In this document: positions 6,814-15,754 of the stretch, one piece after another
Numbering within the stretch: the first letter of the stretch is position 1
How the letters are laid out: the number at the start of each line of letters is the position of its first letter
From: Chitinophaga silvisoli
GTDB taxonomy: Bacteria > Bacteroidota > Bacteroidia > Chitinophagales > Chitinophagaceae
Direction of reading: 5' to 3'
Assembly: GCF_003412465.1 (NCBI RefSeq)
Contig: NZ_QTJV01000002.1
Coordinates: 682,001-746,000 of the forward strand
Length of the DNA: 64,000 nt
Translations under genes and position numbers: made by a program
Notes under the pieces: model-generated
The model's input: the letters and a program-made list of their open reading frames with translations, nothing else
What the model was told of the DNA's origin: nothing
The model's database searches: none

Positions 6814-9213
6814 ATGGCTACATTTACCGCCGTCCCTGGTATAGAGGTGGAGTGCGAACATTGCGGAGAGGCCTGTGCTGATACTACCATCGTTCTCGGG
6901 GATAAGATTTTTTGTTGTCAGGGATGTAAACTGGTGTACGAACTGCTCAATGAGAATGACCTTTGTGAATACTATAATTTAAATAATAAACCCGGACTTG
7001 CTCAAAGGATCCCAGTGAGAAAGGACAAATTTGCCTTTCTTGAAGATAATAAGATCCAGCAACAACTATTGCAGTACCGGGATGATGAACATACGCACAT
7101 CACTTTTTACATTCCACATATTCACTGCAGCTCCTGCCTCTGGTTGCTGGAGAACCTGCACAAACTGGACAAGGGGGTCGAAAGCGTAACGGTTACCTTT
7201 ACCCGCAAGGAAGCTCGTATTGTATACCGGCAGGAAGAAACCACGCTGCGCCGTATTGCTGAAGTATTGACCAGCATTGGCTACGAACCCTATATCAGTC
7301 TGCAGGACATGCAGCAAAAGAAACCCCGTGTTCAGCGGGACCTGATATACCGGCTGGGAGTGGCCGGTTTCTGCTTTGGTAATATTATGCTGCTCAGTTT
7401 CCCCGAGTACTTTGGTAACTACGGTTATTCCGACGCGAAAATGAATGTAATGTTCAGGATCCTGAATGTGAGTCTTTCACTGCCGGTATTCTTTTACAGT
7501 GCACAGGTATTTTTTAAATCGGCGTGGAGCGGCCTTAAGACAGGTTTCCTGAATATTGATGCGCCTATAGTATTAGCCATCGTAGTCACTTTTGTACGCA
7601 GCCTGGCCGATGTGATTTCCGGCACTGGCTCCGGTTATTTCGACTCAATGACCGGCATAGTATTTTTCATGTTGATAGGCAGGGTACTGCAGGACAAGAC
7701 TTACCAGGGTTTATCTTTTGACAGGGATTACACTTCTTATTTCCCGTTAGCCATTACAATTATAAAAGATGGAAAGGAAGTGCCTACAGCACTTCCTGAC
7801 ATCAAAGTGAATGACACCTTACTCATACACGACAATGAGCTGATACCTGCAGATGGTATTCTGGTAAAAGGTTCCGCCCTTGTAGACTATAGTTTTGTAA
7901 CCGGAGAATCGGTTCCGGTAAGCAAATCAATAGGCGAAATCGTGTATGCAGGAGGTAAGCAGTTAGAAGGAAACATCGAAATTCTGACAATAAAAGAGGT
8001 GGCGCAGAGCTACCTGACCAGTCTCTGGAACAGGGATGAACTGAAGCAGAAAGCCACCCGTCAGGAATCATTTATTCACCTGGTGGCACGCAACTTTACC
8101 TGGATCCTGTTGGCAATTGCTGCGCTGTCCGCCCTTTACTGGTGGAAATTTGATCACACCAGGATCTGGCCGGCAGCCACTTCCATCCTGATTGTGGCCT
8201 GTCCATGTACCTTATTGTTAGCTGCTTCTTTCACCAATGGTCACATTCTCCGTATCCTGAGCAGGCATAAATTATATCTGCGCAATGCGGGTGCCATAGA
8301 AAGAATGGCGGGTATAACAGACATAGTATTTGACAAAACAGGTACGCTGACCGGCAACAAGGATATTCCTGTCACCTGGCATGGTCCTACACTCTCCAGG
8401 GCGCAGATGATGAGTATCGCTTCTGTGGCGGCCCAATCAACTCACCCTCTGAGTAAACTGATCAGCGCTTTTTATCACAACATTCCGAGAGTACCTGTAA
8501 GCGGCTTCAAAACCACCACAGGCATGGGCGTAAGCGGTTATATCCAGGAGGAAGCCGTGCTCCTGGGCAATGCTGCCTTTACGGGCACCCGAACAGTACC
8601 GAACCACAATGATGGTAGTATCGTATACGTAGCTATCAATGAGCAGCCACTGGGTTACTTCCTGATCGGTAATCAATATCGTGAAGGCATCAGTACCCTC
8701 CTGCAAAGTCTGAGAACAAAAGGCTACAGCCTCTCTTTGCTCTCAGGCGATAATGACAGGGAAGCGGATTATCTAAAATCATTGATGGGAGAGGATGCCA
8801 CACTCCGCTTTACACAGCAGCCACAAGACAAACTAAACTACATCCTGGACCTTCAAACAAAGGGCAAACGCGTGCTGATGATTGGTGACGGTCTCAACGA
8901 TGCCGGGGCTTTGAAACAAAGCGATGTAGGTATTTCATTAACCGAAGACAGCAACAACTTTACACCCGCCAGTGACGGGATTTTAGAGGCAGGGCAACTA
9001 ACGAGATTACCGAAGTTTATCAGGATCTGTATTGCGAACAAACGGATCATTGTCATCAGCTTTGTGATCTCACTGATCTATAATGTGATCGGGTTGTCAT
9101 TTGCAGTGCAGGGTATCTTATCACCGCTCACAGCGGCTATCCTGATGCCTGCGAACTCTATCAGCATGATATTACTCTCATATGGCCTGAGCGAATGGGC
9201 CGACAGACGCTAA
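6814..9213 (+). CDS. ccoI: Copper-translocating P-type ATPase CcoI/FixI
   Basis: 799 residues from the ATG at 6814; an in-frame TTG at 6736 would add 26 residues upstream of the -7 element and is rejected. A Cys-rich N-terminal domain (CEHCGEAC, then CCQGC) precedes a heavy-metal-associated domain with HCSSCLWLLENL. Then come the membrane helices, the actuator TGESVPVSK, the intramembrane CPC metal site (VACPCTLLL), the phosphorylation motif DKTGTLTG and the hinge GDGLNDAGAL. CcoI/FixI ATPases move copper across the inner membrane for assembly of the CuB site of cbb3 oxidase. A strong terminator follows at 9238-9277, so this gene is transcribed separately from ccoS onward. Confidence 0.93.
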   Translation: MATFTAVPGIEVECEHCGEACADTTIVLGDKIFCCQGCKLVYELLNENDLCEYYNLNNKPGLAQRIPVRKDKFAFLEDNKIQQQLLQYRDDEHTHITFYIPHIHCSSCLWLLENLHKLDKGVESVTVTFTRKEARIVYRQEETTLRRIAEVLTSIGYEPYISLQDMQQKKPRVQRDLIYRLGVAGFCFGNIMLLSFPEYFGNYGYSDAKMNVMFRILNVSLSLPVFFYSAQVFFKSAWSGLKTGFLNIDAPIVLAIVVTFVRSLADVISGTGSGYFDSMTGIVFFMLIGRVLQDKTYQGLSFDRDYTSYFPLAITIIKDGKEVPTALPDIKVNDTLLIHDNELIPADGILVKGSALVDYSFVTGESVPVSKSIGEIVYAGGKQLEGNIEILTIKEVAQSYLTSLWNRDELKQKATRQESFIHLVARNFTWILLAIAALSALYWWKFDHTRIWPAATSILIVACPCTLLLAASFTNGHILRILSRHKLYLRNAGAIERMAGITDIVFDKTGTLTGNKDIPVTWHGPTLSRAQMMSIASVAAQSTHPLSKLISAFYHNIPRVPVSGFKTTTGMGVSGYIQEEAVLLGNAAFTGTRTVPNHNDGSIVYVAINEQPLGYFLIGNQYREGISTLLQSLRTKGYSLSLLSGDNDREADYLKSLMGEDATLRFTQQPQDKLNYILDLQTKGKRVLMIGDGLNDAGALKQSDVGISLTEDSNNFTPASDGILEAGQLTRLPKFIRICIANKRIIVISFVISLIYNVIGLSFAVQGILSPLTAAILMPANSISMILLSYGLSEWADRR

Positions 9214-9237
9214 ATACAGGCCATTACCTTAGTATAG

Positions 9238-9277
9238 AACCTGCCCGTTGCCCATTGGGGGCAAGGGGCGGGTTTTT
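9238..9277 (+). terminator. Intrinsic terminator between ccoI and ccoS
   Basis: A 16-bp GC-rich stem (9238-9253 with 9259-9274, one G-G mismatch) with a five-base loop runs into TTTTT. It separates ccoI from the ccoS promoter region. Confidence 0.85.
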
Positions 9278-9312
9278 AAGGTTCTCCTAATCAATTTATA
9301 AAGCAGGATACT

Positions 9313-9354
9313 GCTCAAGGGATGCACTGATTTATATCAGTGTGTTCCTTGAGC
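9313..9354. promoter_or_regulatory. FNR-type dyad nested in a 42-bp symmetric palindrome
   Basis: The core CACTGAT-TTAT-ATCAGTG (9325-9342) is a perfect 7+4+7 dyad containing the FNR half-sites TGAT/ATCA. It is flanked symmetrically by GCTCAAGG (9313-9320) and CCTTGAGC (9347-9354), with both arms centred on 9333.5. The two four-base spacers can also pair in RNA through G-U pairs. The centre lies about 63 bases before the start expected from the -7 element at 9385, a class I-like position. Confidence 0.7.
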
Positions 9355-9384
9355 GGCATCATCGTCCCCGCAACCGTAGTAGGC

Positions 9385-9392
9385 TAGCTTTG
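9385..9392 (+). promoter_or_regulatory. Promoter -7 element of the ccoS-hemN operon
   Basis: TAGCTTTG is a perfect TAnnTTTG element, 26 bases before the ccoS ATG. No -33 TTG is visible, so an upstream activator is likely. Confidence 0.65.
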
Positions 9393-9418
9393 TTCATGGA
9401 AATTAAAACAACTCACCC

Positions 9419-9643
9419 ATGAGCGTGATCATTTTATTACTAGGAGCCAGTCTACTGGTAGCGATATGTTTCCTGGCGGCCTTTATCTGGTCGGTACGAA
9501 GCGGACAGTTTGAAGATCATTTCTCGCCGGCCCATCGAATTCTATTTGAGCACAAGCCAACCGAACACGCCAGCGGATCTACACCACCAGCAACACCTTG
9601 TAACAACAACAGCACTGCCACTCCAACGAATTGTAAGCAATAA
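9419..9643 (+). CDS. ccoS: cbb3 oxidase maturation protein CcoS
   Basis: 74 residues. One N-terminal membrane helix (residues 3-25) is followed by the CcoS signature WSVRSGQFEDHFSPAHRILF, then a Ser/Thr/Pro/Asn-rich tail of about 25 residues ending in C. CcoS is required for cofactor insertion into the CcoN subunit. It is the first gene after the FNR-type dyad and promoter, and precedes ccoNO by 65 bases. The tail beyond residue 48 looks unstructured. Confidence 0.9.
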   Translation: MSVIILLLGASLLVAICFLAAFIWSVRSGQFEDHFSPAHRILFEHKPTEHASGSTPPATPCNNNSTATPTNCKQ

Positions 9644-9708
9644 GTAATCAGCAACAGGAAGTTTAATTTTTTTTCTACGATCAACTCGTCATCCGTAATC
9701 GCACAAAT

Positions 9709-11817
9709 ATGTCTCTTGAAAAATTTGCGTACGACAACCGTACCGTGAAATGGTTTGCATATGCCAGTATTGGCTGGGGGCTTATTGGTATGCTGGCAGG
9801 TCTCTGGGCCGCGCTGGCGCTGGTACTCCCGGGCATCAACCTGGACTTTGCACCTACGACCTTTGGCCGTATCCGGCCCGTTCACACCAACGCCGTCATC
9901 TTCGCTTTCGTAGGTAACGGTATTTTCATGGGTGTGTACTATTCACTTCAACGCTTATGTAAGGCGCGTATGTACAGCGACCTGCTGAGCAAAATTCACT
10001 TCTGGGGCTGGCAGGCAATCATTGCCTGTGGAGCTCTTTCGCTGTTCATGGGTTATACTACCGGTAAGGAATATGCCGAGCTGGAATGGCCTTTGGACAT
10101 TGCAATCACACTCATCTGGGTTGTATTTGGTGCCAACATGCTGGGGACAATCCTGAAAAGGAGAGAGGCCCATCTGTACGTAGCCATCTGGTTTTACATC
10201 GGTACATGGGTAGCGATCGCCATGCTGCACATCATCAACTCTTTCGAGTTGCCGCTGAGCTTCATGAAGAGTTACTCCTGGTATGCAGGTGTGCAGGATG
10301 CGCTGGTACAATGGTGGTATGGTCACAACGCGGTAGCGTTCTTCCTGACTACTCCTTACCTGGGCCTCATGTACTACTTTGTGCCTAAAGCTGCGAACAG
10401 ACCTGTGTATTCCTATCGCTGGTCTATCATTCACTTCTGGGCGCTGATCTTTATCTACATCTGGGCTGGTCCTCACCACCTGTTATATACTGCTCTTCCT
10501 GAATGGGCACAGTCACTGGGTACTGTATTCTCCATCATGCTGATCGCTCCGTCATGGGGTGGTATGCTGAATGGTCTGCTCACCCTGCGTGGTGCCTGGG
10601 ATAAAGTAAGGGAAGATGCTATACTGAAATTCTTTGTAGTAGCTCTGACCTGTTATGGTATGTCTACATTCGAAGGTCCGATGCTCTCCCTGAAAAACGT
10701 AAACGCTATCAGCCACTATACCGACTGGACTATCGCTCACGTACACGTAGGTGCACTGGGTTGGAATGGCTTCCTGACCTTCGGTATCCTGTACTGGATG
10801 CTGCCACGCATTTTCAACACTGAACTGTACAACCGCAAATGGGCGAACACTCACTTCTGGCTGGGTACCCTGGGTATCATCTTCTATGTGATTCCAATGT
10901 ATTGGGCAGCTTTCACCCAGAGCATGATGTGGAAAGAGTTTACAGCAGAAGGTCAGCTGAAATACCAGTTCCTGGAAACAGTACATACGGTAGTTCCAAT
11001 GTATGCGCTGCGTGCAGTAGGTGGTGTGTTCTATTTATCTGGTGTGATCCTGATGATCGTGAACCTGGCGAAGACAATCAGCCGCGGTACGTTTGTAGCT
11101 GATGAAGCTGCAGAAGCAGCACCACTGCCAAAAGTGATCGAGGTGCATGGTAAAGCACACTGGCATAACTGGATCGAGCGTCGTCCCATTCAGCTGGCGG
11201 TATTCAGTCTGATTGTAGTAGCTATCGGTGGTTTACTGGAACTGGTGCCTACCTTCCTGGTAAGAAGCAACATTCCTACTATCTCCAGCGTAAAACCTTA
11301 CACGCCACTTGAACTGCATGGCCGTGACATTTACATCCGCGAAGGTTGTTATACCTGTCACTCCCAGATGATTCGTCCTTTCCGTGACGAGGTAGCCCGC
11401 TACGGAGAGTATTCCAAAGCTGGTGAATTCGTTTATGATCACCCGTTCCAATGGGGTTCAAAACGTACCGGTCCGGATCTGGCCAGAATAGGTGGTAAAT
11501 ATCCTGACTCATGGCATTATAATCACATGCTGGATCCAACCTCTATGTCTCCTGGTTCTATCATGCCAAGGTACCCATGGTTATTCGAAGACAGGCTGGA
11601 TAAGACCAAGACACCAGCTATGATTACAGTAATGCGTAAACTCGGTGTACCATACGCGGCAGGATATGAAAATCAGGCAAACGCAGATCTGGAGAAACAG
11701 GCAAATGAAATAGCCGGTTCACTGGAAAAAGAAAAACTGCATGTTGGTAAAGACCGTGAAATCGTAGCGTTAATCGCTTATCTGCAAAGAATGGGTAAGG
11801 ATATCAAAACGAAATAA
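9709..11817 (+). CDS. ccoN: cbb3-type cytochrome c oxidase, fused subunits I and II (CcoNO)
   Basis: 702 residues. Residues ~1-455 are CcoN, a multi-helix haem-copper subunit: haem b ligand region HTNAVIFAFVGNG, the WWYGHNAVAFFLT segment with the CuB His, the His pair in WAGPHHLLYTALP, and the IAHVHVGALGWNG haem ligands. After a linker rich in Ala and Glu (~455-475), residues ~485-702 are CcoO, with a membrane anchor and one c-type haem motif CYTCHSQMIRPF and a Met-containing GSIMPRYPW segment. Fusion of CcoN with CcoO is a known Bacteroidota arrangement. The enzyme reduces oxygen at low oxygen tension and pumps protons. Confidence 0.95.
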   Translation: MSLEKFAYDNRTVKWFAYASIGWGLIGMLAGLWAALALVLPGINLDFAPTTFGRIRPVHTNAVIFAFVGNGIFMGVYYSLQRLCKARMYSDLLSKIHFWGWQAIIACGALSLFMGYTTGKEYAELEWPLDIAITLIWVVFGANMLGTILKRREAHLYVAIWFYIGTWVAIAMLHIINSFELPLSFMKSYSWYAGVQDALVQWWYGHNAVAFFLTTPYLGLMYYFVPKAANRPVYSYRWSIIHFWALIFIYIWAGPHHLLYTALPEWAQSLGTVFSIMLIAPSWGGMLNGLLTLRGAWDKVREDAILKFFVVALTCYGMSTFEGPMLSLKNVNAISHYTDWTIAHVHVGALGWNGFLTFGILYWMLPRIFNTELYNRKWANTHFWLGTLGIIFYVIPMYWAAFTQSMMWKEFTAEGQLKYQFLETVHTVVPMYALRAVGGVFYLSGVILMIVNLAKTISRGTFVADEAAEAAPLPKVIEVHGKAHWHNWIERRPIQLAVFSLIVVAIGGLLELVPTFLVRSNIPTISSVKPYTPLELHGRDIYIREGCYTCHSQMIRPFRDEVARYGEYSKAGEFVYDHPFQWGSKRTGPDLARIGGKYPDSWHYNHMLDPTSMSPGSIMPRYPWLFEDRLDKTKTPAMITVMRKLGVPYAAGYENQANADLEKQANEIAGSLEKEKLHVGKDREIVALIAYLQRMGKDIKTK

Positions 11818-11828
11818 ACTGATTTATC

Positions 11829-11993
11829 ATGAAGTTCATAAACTATCTGCAATCCATCACCGGCGTAAGCATTTACCCGATGATAACATTGGTCCTCTTC
11901 TCGCTGTTCTTTGTAGTAGCAGCCATCTGGGCTTTCAAAGCACCGAAAGGCATGGTGGACCACATCAGTAATATCCCATTAGACGAAAGCTGA
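11829..11993 (+). CDS. ccoQ: cbb3 oxidase small subunit CcoQ
   Basis: 54 residues, ATG at 11829, TGA at 11991-11993. One membrane helix (about residues 17-38) is followed by a soluble tail with FKAPKGMVDHISNIPLDE. Its place between ccoNO and ccoP, 11 bases after the former and 13 before the latter, and its size identify it as CcoQ/FixQ, which stabilises the CcoNOP complex. Confidence 0.85.
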   Translation: MKFINYLQSITGVSIYPMITLVLFSLFFVVAAIWAFKAPKGMVDHISNIPLDES

Positions 11994-12006
11994 AACCTGA
12001 CCAACA

Positions 12007-13110
12007 ATGAAGAAAAAACTTTTTAATACAACACTGTTGTTCTCACTGCTGGCCAGCTTACCTGCGGCTGCGGAAGAATACACCTCCTACAAGCCAGATG
12101 GGCCTTCAGAACTGGGGCACCCTGTAGCTATCGTACTCCTTACCGTAATCGTAGGCCTGTTTATCGCTATCGTAATATTGGGTAGTGCAGTCATCGGTGC
12201 CATCGATATCTATAAGGAAAGGCTGAAAAACAGTAAAGCGCTCCTGATCGGAGGCTTACTGGTAGGCTGTCTCTTTTCAGCTTCTGGTGCTATGGCACAG
12301 GAAGCTGTGACATCAACAGCAGCAACAAACACGATCAGCGGTCTGTCCAAATCTTCCTTTTACCTGTTGATATCTGTAATCGGCCTTGAACTCCTCGTTA
12401 TTATTGCTCTGCTGTATGCACTTCGTATCCTGGTGGGCATTAAGAGCAGACGTAAAGTAAGAGCTGAGAAAGCTGAAAAAGAAGTAGCTGAAGGCAAAAA
12501 ACGTATTCACTGGCTGGAAAAGCTGAACGATACCAAGAGCCTGGATGCTGATTCCGAAGCTGAAGCAGACATGGGCCACGATTATGATGGTATCCATGAG
12601 CTGAACAATCCTACGCCTCCATGGTGGAGATATGGCTTCTATGTCAGTATCGTATTTGCAGTAGTGTATCTCTGGCGATTCCAGGTTGCTCACTCAGCAC
12701 CATCACAGATAGAAGAGCTGGCCATTGCCAATGCGAAAGCGGATGAAGCAAAAGCTGCCTATCTGAAAAATGCGGCGAACAATGTGGATGAAAATACAGT
12801 AAAACAGCTGACAGATCCTGCGGACCTGGCTGCTGCGCAAAAACTCTTTGCGAGCAACTGTGCTCCCTGCCATGGCCCCCAGGGTCAGGGTGTGGTAGGA
12901 CCGAACCTCACGGATGACTACTGGTTACACGGTGGAACTATCAATAAGGTATTTACTACCATCAAATATGGAGTACCTGAAAAAGGGATGAAGTCATGGA
13001 AGGATGATTTCTCTCCTGTGCAACTGGCACAGCTGGCAAGCTATATAAAAAGTATCCATGGCTCTAACCCTCCTAATCCAAAGGAGCCACAGGGTAATCT
13101 GGAAAAATAA
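12007..13110 (+). CDS. ccoP: cbb3 oxidase subunit III CcoP, mono-haem with N-terminal extension
   Basis: 367 residues. The canonical CcoP start, HDYDGIHELNNPTPPWW with a membrane helix, is found only at residues ~191-224. Ahead of it is an extension with a signal-like segment and three further hydrophobic stretches (about 41-65, 78-97, 118-143) and a charged coiled region (147-180). The C-terminal cytochrome c domain has a single haem motif CAPCH (285-289) and a likely Met ligand in KGMKSW. Proteobacterial CcoP carries two haems c, so only one electron relay site is present. The gene is followed by a hairpin with a T-run. Confidence 0.9.
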   Translation: MKKKLFNTTLLFSLLASLPAAAEEYTSYKPDGPSELGHPVAIVLLTVIVGLFIAIVILGSAVIGAIDIYKERLKNSKALLIGGLLVGCLFSASGAMAQEAVTSTAATNTISGLSKSSFYLLISVIGLELLVIIALLYALRILVGIKSRRKVRAEKAEKEVAEGKKRIHWLEKLNDTKSLDADSEAEADMGHDYDGIHELNNPTPPWWRYGFYVSIVFAVVYLWRFQVAHSAPSQIEELAIANAKADEAKAAYLKNAANNVDENTVKQLTDPADLAAAQKLFASNCAPCHGPQGQGVVGPNLTDDYWLHGGTINKVFTTIKYGVPEKGMKSWKDDFSPVQLAQLASYIKSIHGSNPPNPKEPQGNLEK

Positions 13111-13118
13111 CCTATCAC

Positions 13119-13165
13119 GGGCCGGACTGACCGGTCAAACGGAAACCAGTTCCGGCCCACTTTTT
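13119..13165 (+). terminator. Hairpin with T-run between ccoP and ccoG
   Basis: GGGCCGGA (13119-13126) pairs with TCCGGCCC (13151-13158), followed by TTTTT at 13161-13165. The loop is long (24 bases, with possible inner pairing). It may partly terminate transcription after the structural genes and so lower expression of the assembly genes. Confidence 0.55.
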
Positions 13166-13178
13166 AACGCGTATCACA

Positions 13179-14561
13179 ATGGATACAACGTTTCGAGACA
13201 GTTTGGCGACTGTGAATAAACAAGGGAAACGCAATTGGATCTATGCACAGAGACCTAAGGGTAAACTTTATAATGCGAGAAGTATTCTTAGTTATCTCTA
13301 TTTCATTGCGTTTTTCGCCGGACCGTTTATTAAAGTAAACGGCCGGCCCCTTTTTCTGATTAACGTAGTTGAAGGCCGTTTTATCCTCTTCGGCGCTATT
13401 TTCTGGCCCCAGGATTTCTTCATCTTCGGGTTGGCAATGGTAGCCTTCATTCTCTTCATAGTGATCTTCACGATGGCCTTTGGCCGCCTCTTTTGTGGCT
13501 GGGCATGCCCCCAGACCATCTTTATGGAGATGCTGTTCCGAAAGATAGAATACTGGATAGAAGGCGATGCGGCTGCACAGCGAGTACTGAATCAAGCTCC
13601 CTGGAATACAGACAAGATTATCAAAAAGACCAGTAAGCAGGTGTTATTTTACGCGCTTTCATTCCTGATCGCAAACACCTTTCTGGCTTATATTATAGGT
13701 ATAGACAACCTGTCGCGCATTATTACGGGACCTGTAACTGAACATATTGCTGGCCTTACGGCCATGCTCATTTTTGCAGGCATTTTTTATGGAGTCTTTG
13801 CTTTTTTCAGGGAGCAGGTATGTACAATTGTGTGTCCGTATGGCCGTCTTCAAGGCGCATTGCTGGACAAAAACTCCGTTATCGTAGCTTACGATTACTC
13901 CAGGGGAGAACCCAGGAGTCACTTTAAAAAACAACAGGATGCCGCCTTCGGGGATTGTATAGACTGTGCACAGTGTGTGAAAGTATGCCCCACAGGTATC
14001 GACATCCGCAATGGCACCCAGCTGGAATGCGTAGGTTGTACCGCCTGTATTGATGCATGTAATTTCATGATGTCAAAGGTAAACAGGCCTTTGAACCTGA
14101 TCCGTTATGCATCGGAAGATGGTATTGCCAACAATAAGCCGCTGACAATCACCCCCCGTATGAAGGTGTACAGTGCTATCCTGATTCTGATCCTCACCGC
14201 CATCACTTTTATGCTCACAAGCAGACAACCTGTAGGCGGCGATATCATCCGTACACCGGGTATGCTGTACCAGGAAAGGGGACAGGACAGCGTGTCTAAC
14301 CTGTACAGTATAAAACTGATCAATAAGACAACAGCCGATATTCCGCTGACGTTGAGACTGGAAGGGATTGCAGGTCGTATCCAATCTATTGGTGCACCCG
14401 TGATCAAGGTGAAAGCAGAGGCGCAGGGAGAAGGTACCTTCTTTATCGTATTGCCCAAGAGCGCGATCGATAAAAGGAAAACCGTACTGCATGTAGCATT
14501 ATATGCAGGCGACAAGAAAACCGGTTCCATTAAAACTACTTTCCTGGGACCGATCCAATAA
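13179..14561 (+). CDS. ccoG: Cytochrome c oxidase accessory protein CcoG
   Basis: 460 residues. Membrane helices at about 30-60, 80-105, 150-175, 185-210 and 325-345 surround the NapH-like motif FCGWACPQTIFMEMLF and a CTIVCPYGRLQG segment. Two ferredoxin-type clusters follow: CIDCAQCVKVCP and CVGCTACIDAC. The C-terminal ~110 residues are a periplasmic Ig-like FixG_C domain. CcoG is reported to reduce copper for cbb3 assembly. The gene starts 68 bases after ccoP. Confidence 0.94.
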   Translation: MDTTFRDSLATVNKQGKRNWIYAQRPKGKLYNARSILSYLYFIAFFAGPFIKVNGRPLFLINVVEGRFILFGAIFWPQDFFIFGLAMVAFILFIVIFTMAFGRLFCGWACPQTIFMEMLFRKIEYWIEGDAAAQRVLNQAPWNTDKIIKKTSKQVLFYALSFLIANTFLAYIIGIDNLSRIITGPVTEHIAGLTAMLIFAGIFYGVFAFFREQVCTIVCPYGRLQGALLDKNSVIVAYDYSRGEPRSHFKKQQDAAFGDCIDCAQCVKVCPTGIDIRNGTQLECVGCTACIDACNFMMSKVNRPLNLIRYASEDGIANNKPLTITPRMKVYSAILILILTAITFMLTSRQPVGGDIIRTPGMLYQERGQDSVSNLYSIKLINKTTADIPLTLRLEGIAGRIQSIGAPVIKVKAEAQGEGTFFIVLPKSAIDKRKTVLHVALYAGDKKTGSIKTTFLGPIQ

Positions 14562-14580
14562 CATTCTTAAACTAATCATC

Positions 14581-15018
14581 ATGAACTGGGGACATAGCAT
14601 CATCGTAGTATTCGTTCTTTTTGCGGCCGGTATACTCACATTGGTCACCAAGAGTATGCATGCACATGTGGAAATGGTGAACAATGATTATTATGCGGAA
14701 GAGCTGAAATACCAACAGGTGATAGATGGACGAAAAGAAGCAGCATTGCTGTCGGCACCGGTAAAGATCGATCAGGCAGCCGATCAGATAGCAATAACTT
14801 TCCCTCCTGAAATGCAGGGAACGCCGCTGAGTGGCAAGATCTATTTTTACAAGGCGGCAGACTCCCGTCAGGATGTAACCGTTCCACTCCGTTCCGGCAT
14901 TGAAGGAACGGTAAGCATCAGTAAACAGAAACTGAGTAAGGGAGACTACCAGGTTAAAATGGAATGGGATGCCAAGGGCAAACACTATTTCCAGGAAGAG
15001 AATATATCGGTGAACTGA
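14581..15018 (+). CDS. ccoH: FixH/CcoH-family protein
   Basis: 145 residues from the ATG at 14581, nineteen bases after ccoG; an upstream in-frame start would overlap ccoG. One N-terminal membrane helix (about 5-25) begins MNWGHSIIVVFVLFAA. The FixH signature NNDYYAEELKYQQVIDG follows, and a periplasmic beta-sandwich makes up the rest. FixH/CcoH helps assembly of the cbb3 complex. The position in the operon agrees. Confidence 0.9.
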   Translation: MNWGHSIIVVFVLFAAGILTLVTKSMHAHVEMVNNDYYAEELKYQQVIDGRKEAALLSAPVKIDQAADQIAITFPPEMQGTPLSGKIYFYKAADSRQDVTVPLRSGIEGTVSISKQKLSKGDYQVKMEWDAKGKHYFQEENISVN

Positions 15019-15035
15019 CTTTAATATTACACACC

Positions 15036-15749
15036 ATGTTCCTGACATTTCTATATGCACTTTCGCTTGGTTTTATTGGCAGTTTTCATTGCATAGGTAT
15101 GTGCGGGCCGATAGCGCTTACTTTGCCGGTTCAGCACCTGGAGGGCACGCGCAGGCTGGGAGGTATATTATTGTACAATGCAGGACGTGTAAGCGCTTAT
15201 ACCGGCCTTGGCATCTTTTTCGGATGGCTGGGCAGGCAATTTTATCTGGGTGGCCTGCAGCAATGGCTTTCTATTACCGTAGGAGCATTATTGCTGCTGG
15301 TCATTTTTTTTCAGTACGGATGGAAGTCCTTCCGACTTCCTGAGATAGGAGGGTTCTATACCAGAAGGATAAAAACAATCCTTGGCAACTTACTTCGTCA
15401 ACGTCGTTTCAGTACACTTTATGCAATCGGTTTTTTCAATGGCTTACTGCCCTGCGGTTTGGTTTACTTTGCCATAGCGGGGGCAATCGCTACAGGTGCT
15501 ACCTGGCAGGGAGCTATGTTCATGACAGCATTTGGAACGGGAACCCTACCGGCAATGGTAGCGGTGAGCTGGTTCACAGAGCTGATCAGTCTGCGCTTCC
15601 GTACCCGGATCAGGCGCTTCATACCCGTTATAGCAGGCATTATGGCCATTTTACTCATCATGCGTGGCCTGAACCTGGGCATACCTTATATCAGCCCGGT
15701 ACTTTCCCCTCAGGAAGAGAGGGTTTCTTTACACTGTATTAAACCTTGA
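15036..15749 (+). CDS. SafE/DsbD-like membrane protein of the cbb3 cluster
   Basis: 237 residues from the ATG at 15036, with about six membrane helices. The first helix holds FHCIGMCGPIALTLP, and the second half holds NGLLPCGLVYFA: the paired MCGP and LPCG motifs of the SafE/DsbD_2 group (annotated as sulfite exporter TauE/SafE family). In cbb3 clusters such proteins are thought to aid copper or thiol-redox steps of oxidase assembly; sulfite export is improbable here. The ATG is 17 bases after ccoH and the stop is 5 bases before hemN. Confidence 0.85.
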   Translation: MFLTFLYALSLGFIGSFHCIGMCGPIALTLPVQHLEGTRRLGGILLYNAGRVSAYTGLGIFFGWLGRQFYLGGLQQWLSITVGALLLLVIFFQYGWKSFRLPEIGGFYTRRIKTILGNLLRQRRFSTLYAIGFFNGLLPCGLVYFAIAGAIATGATWQGAMFMTAFGTGTLPAMVAVSWFTELISLRFRTRIRRFIPVIAGIMAILLIMRGLNLGIPYISPVLSPQEERVSLHCIKP

Positions 15750-15754
15750 TTACA

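Noticed and set aside
13129..13136. GACCGGTC palindrome inside the ccoP-ccoG hairpin loop considered as an operator
   Set aside because: Only eight bases, likely part of the hairpin's inner pairing.
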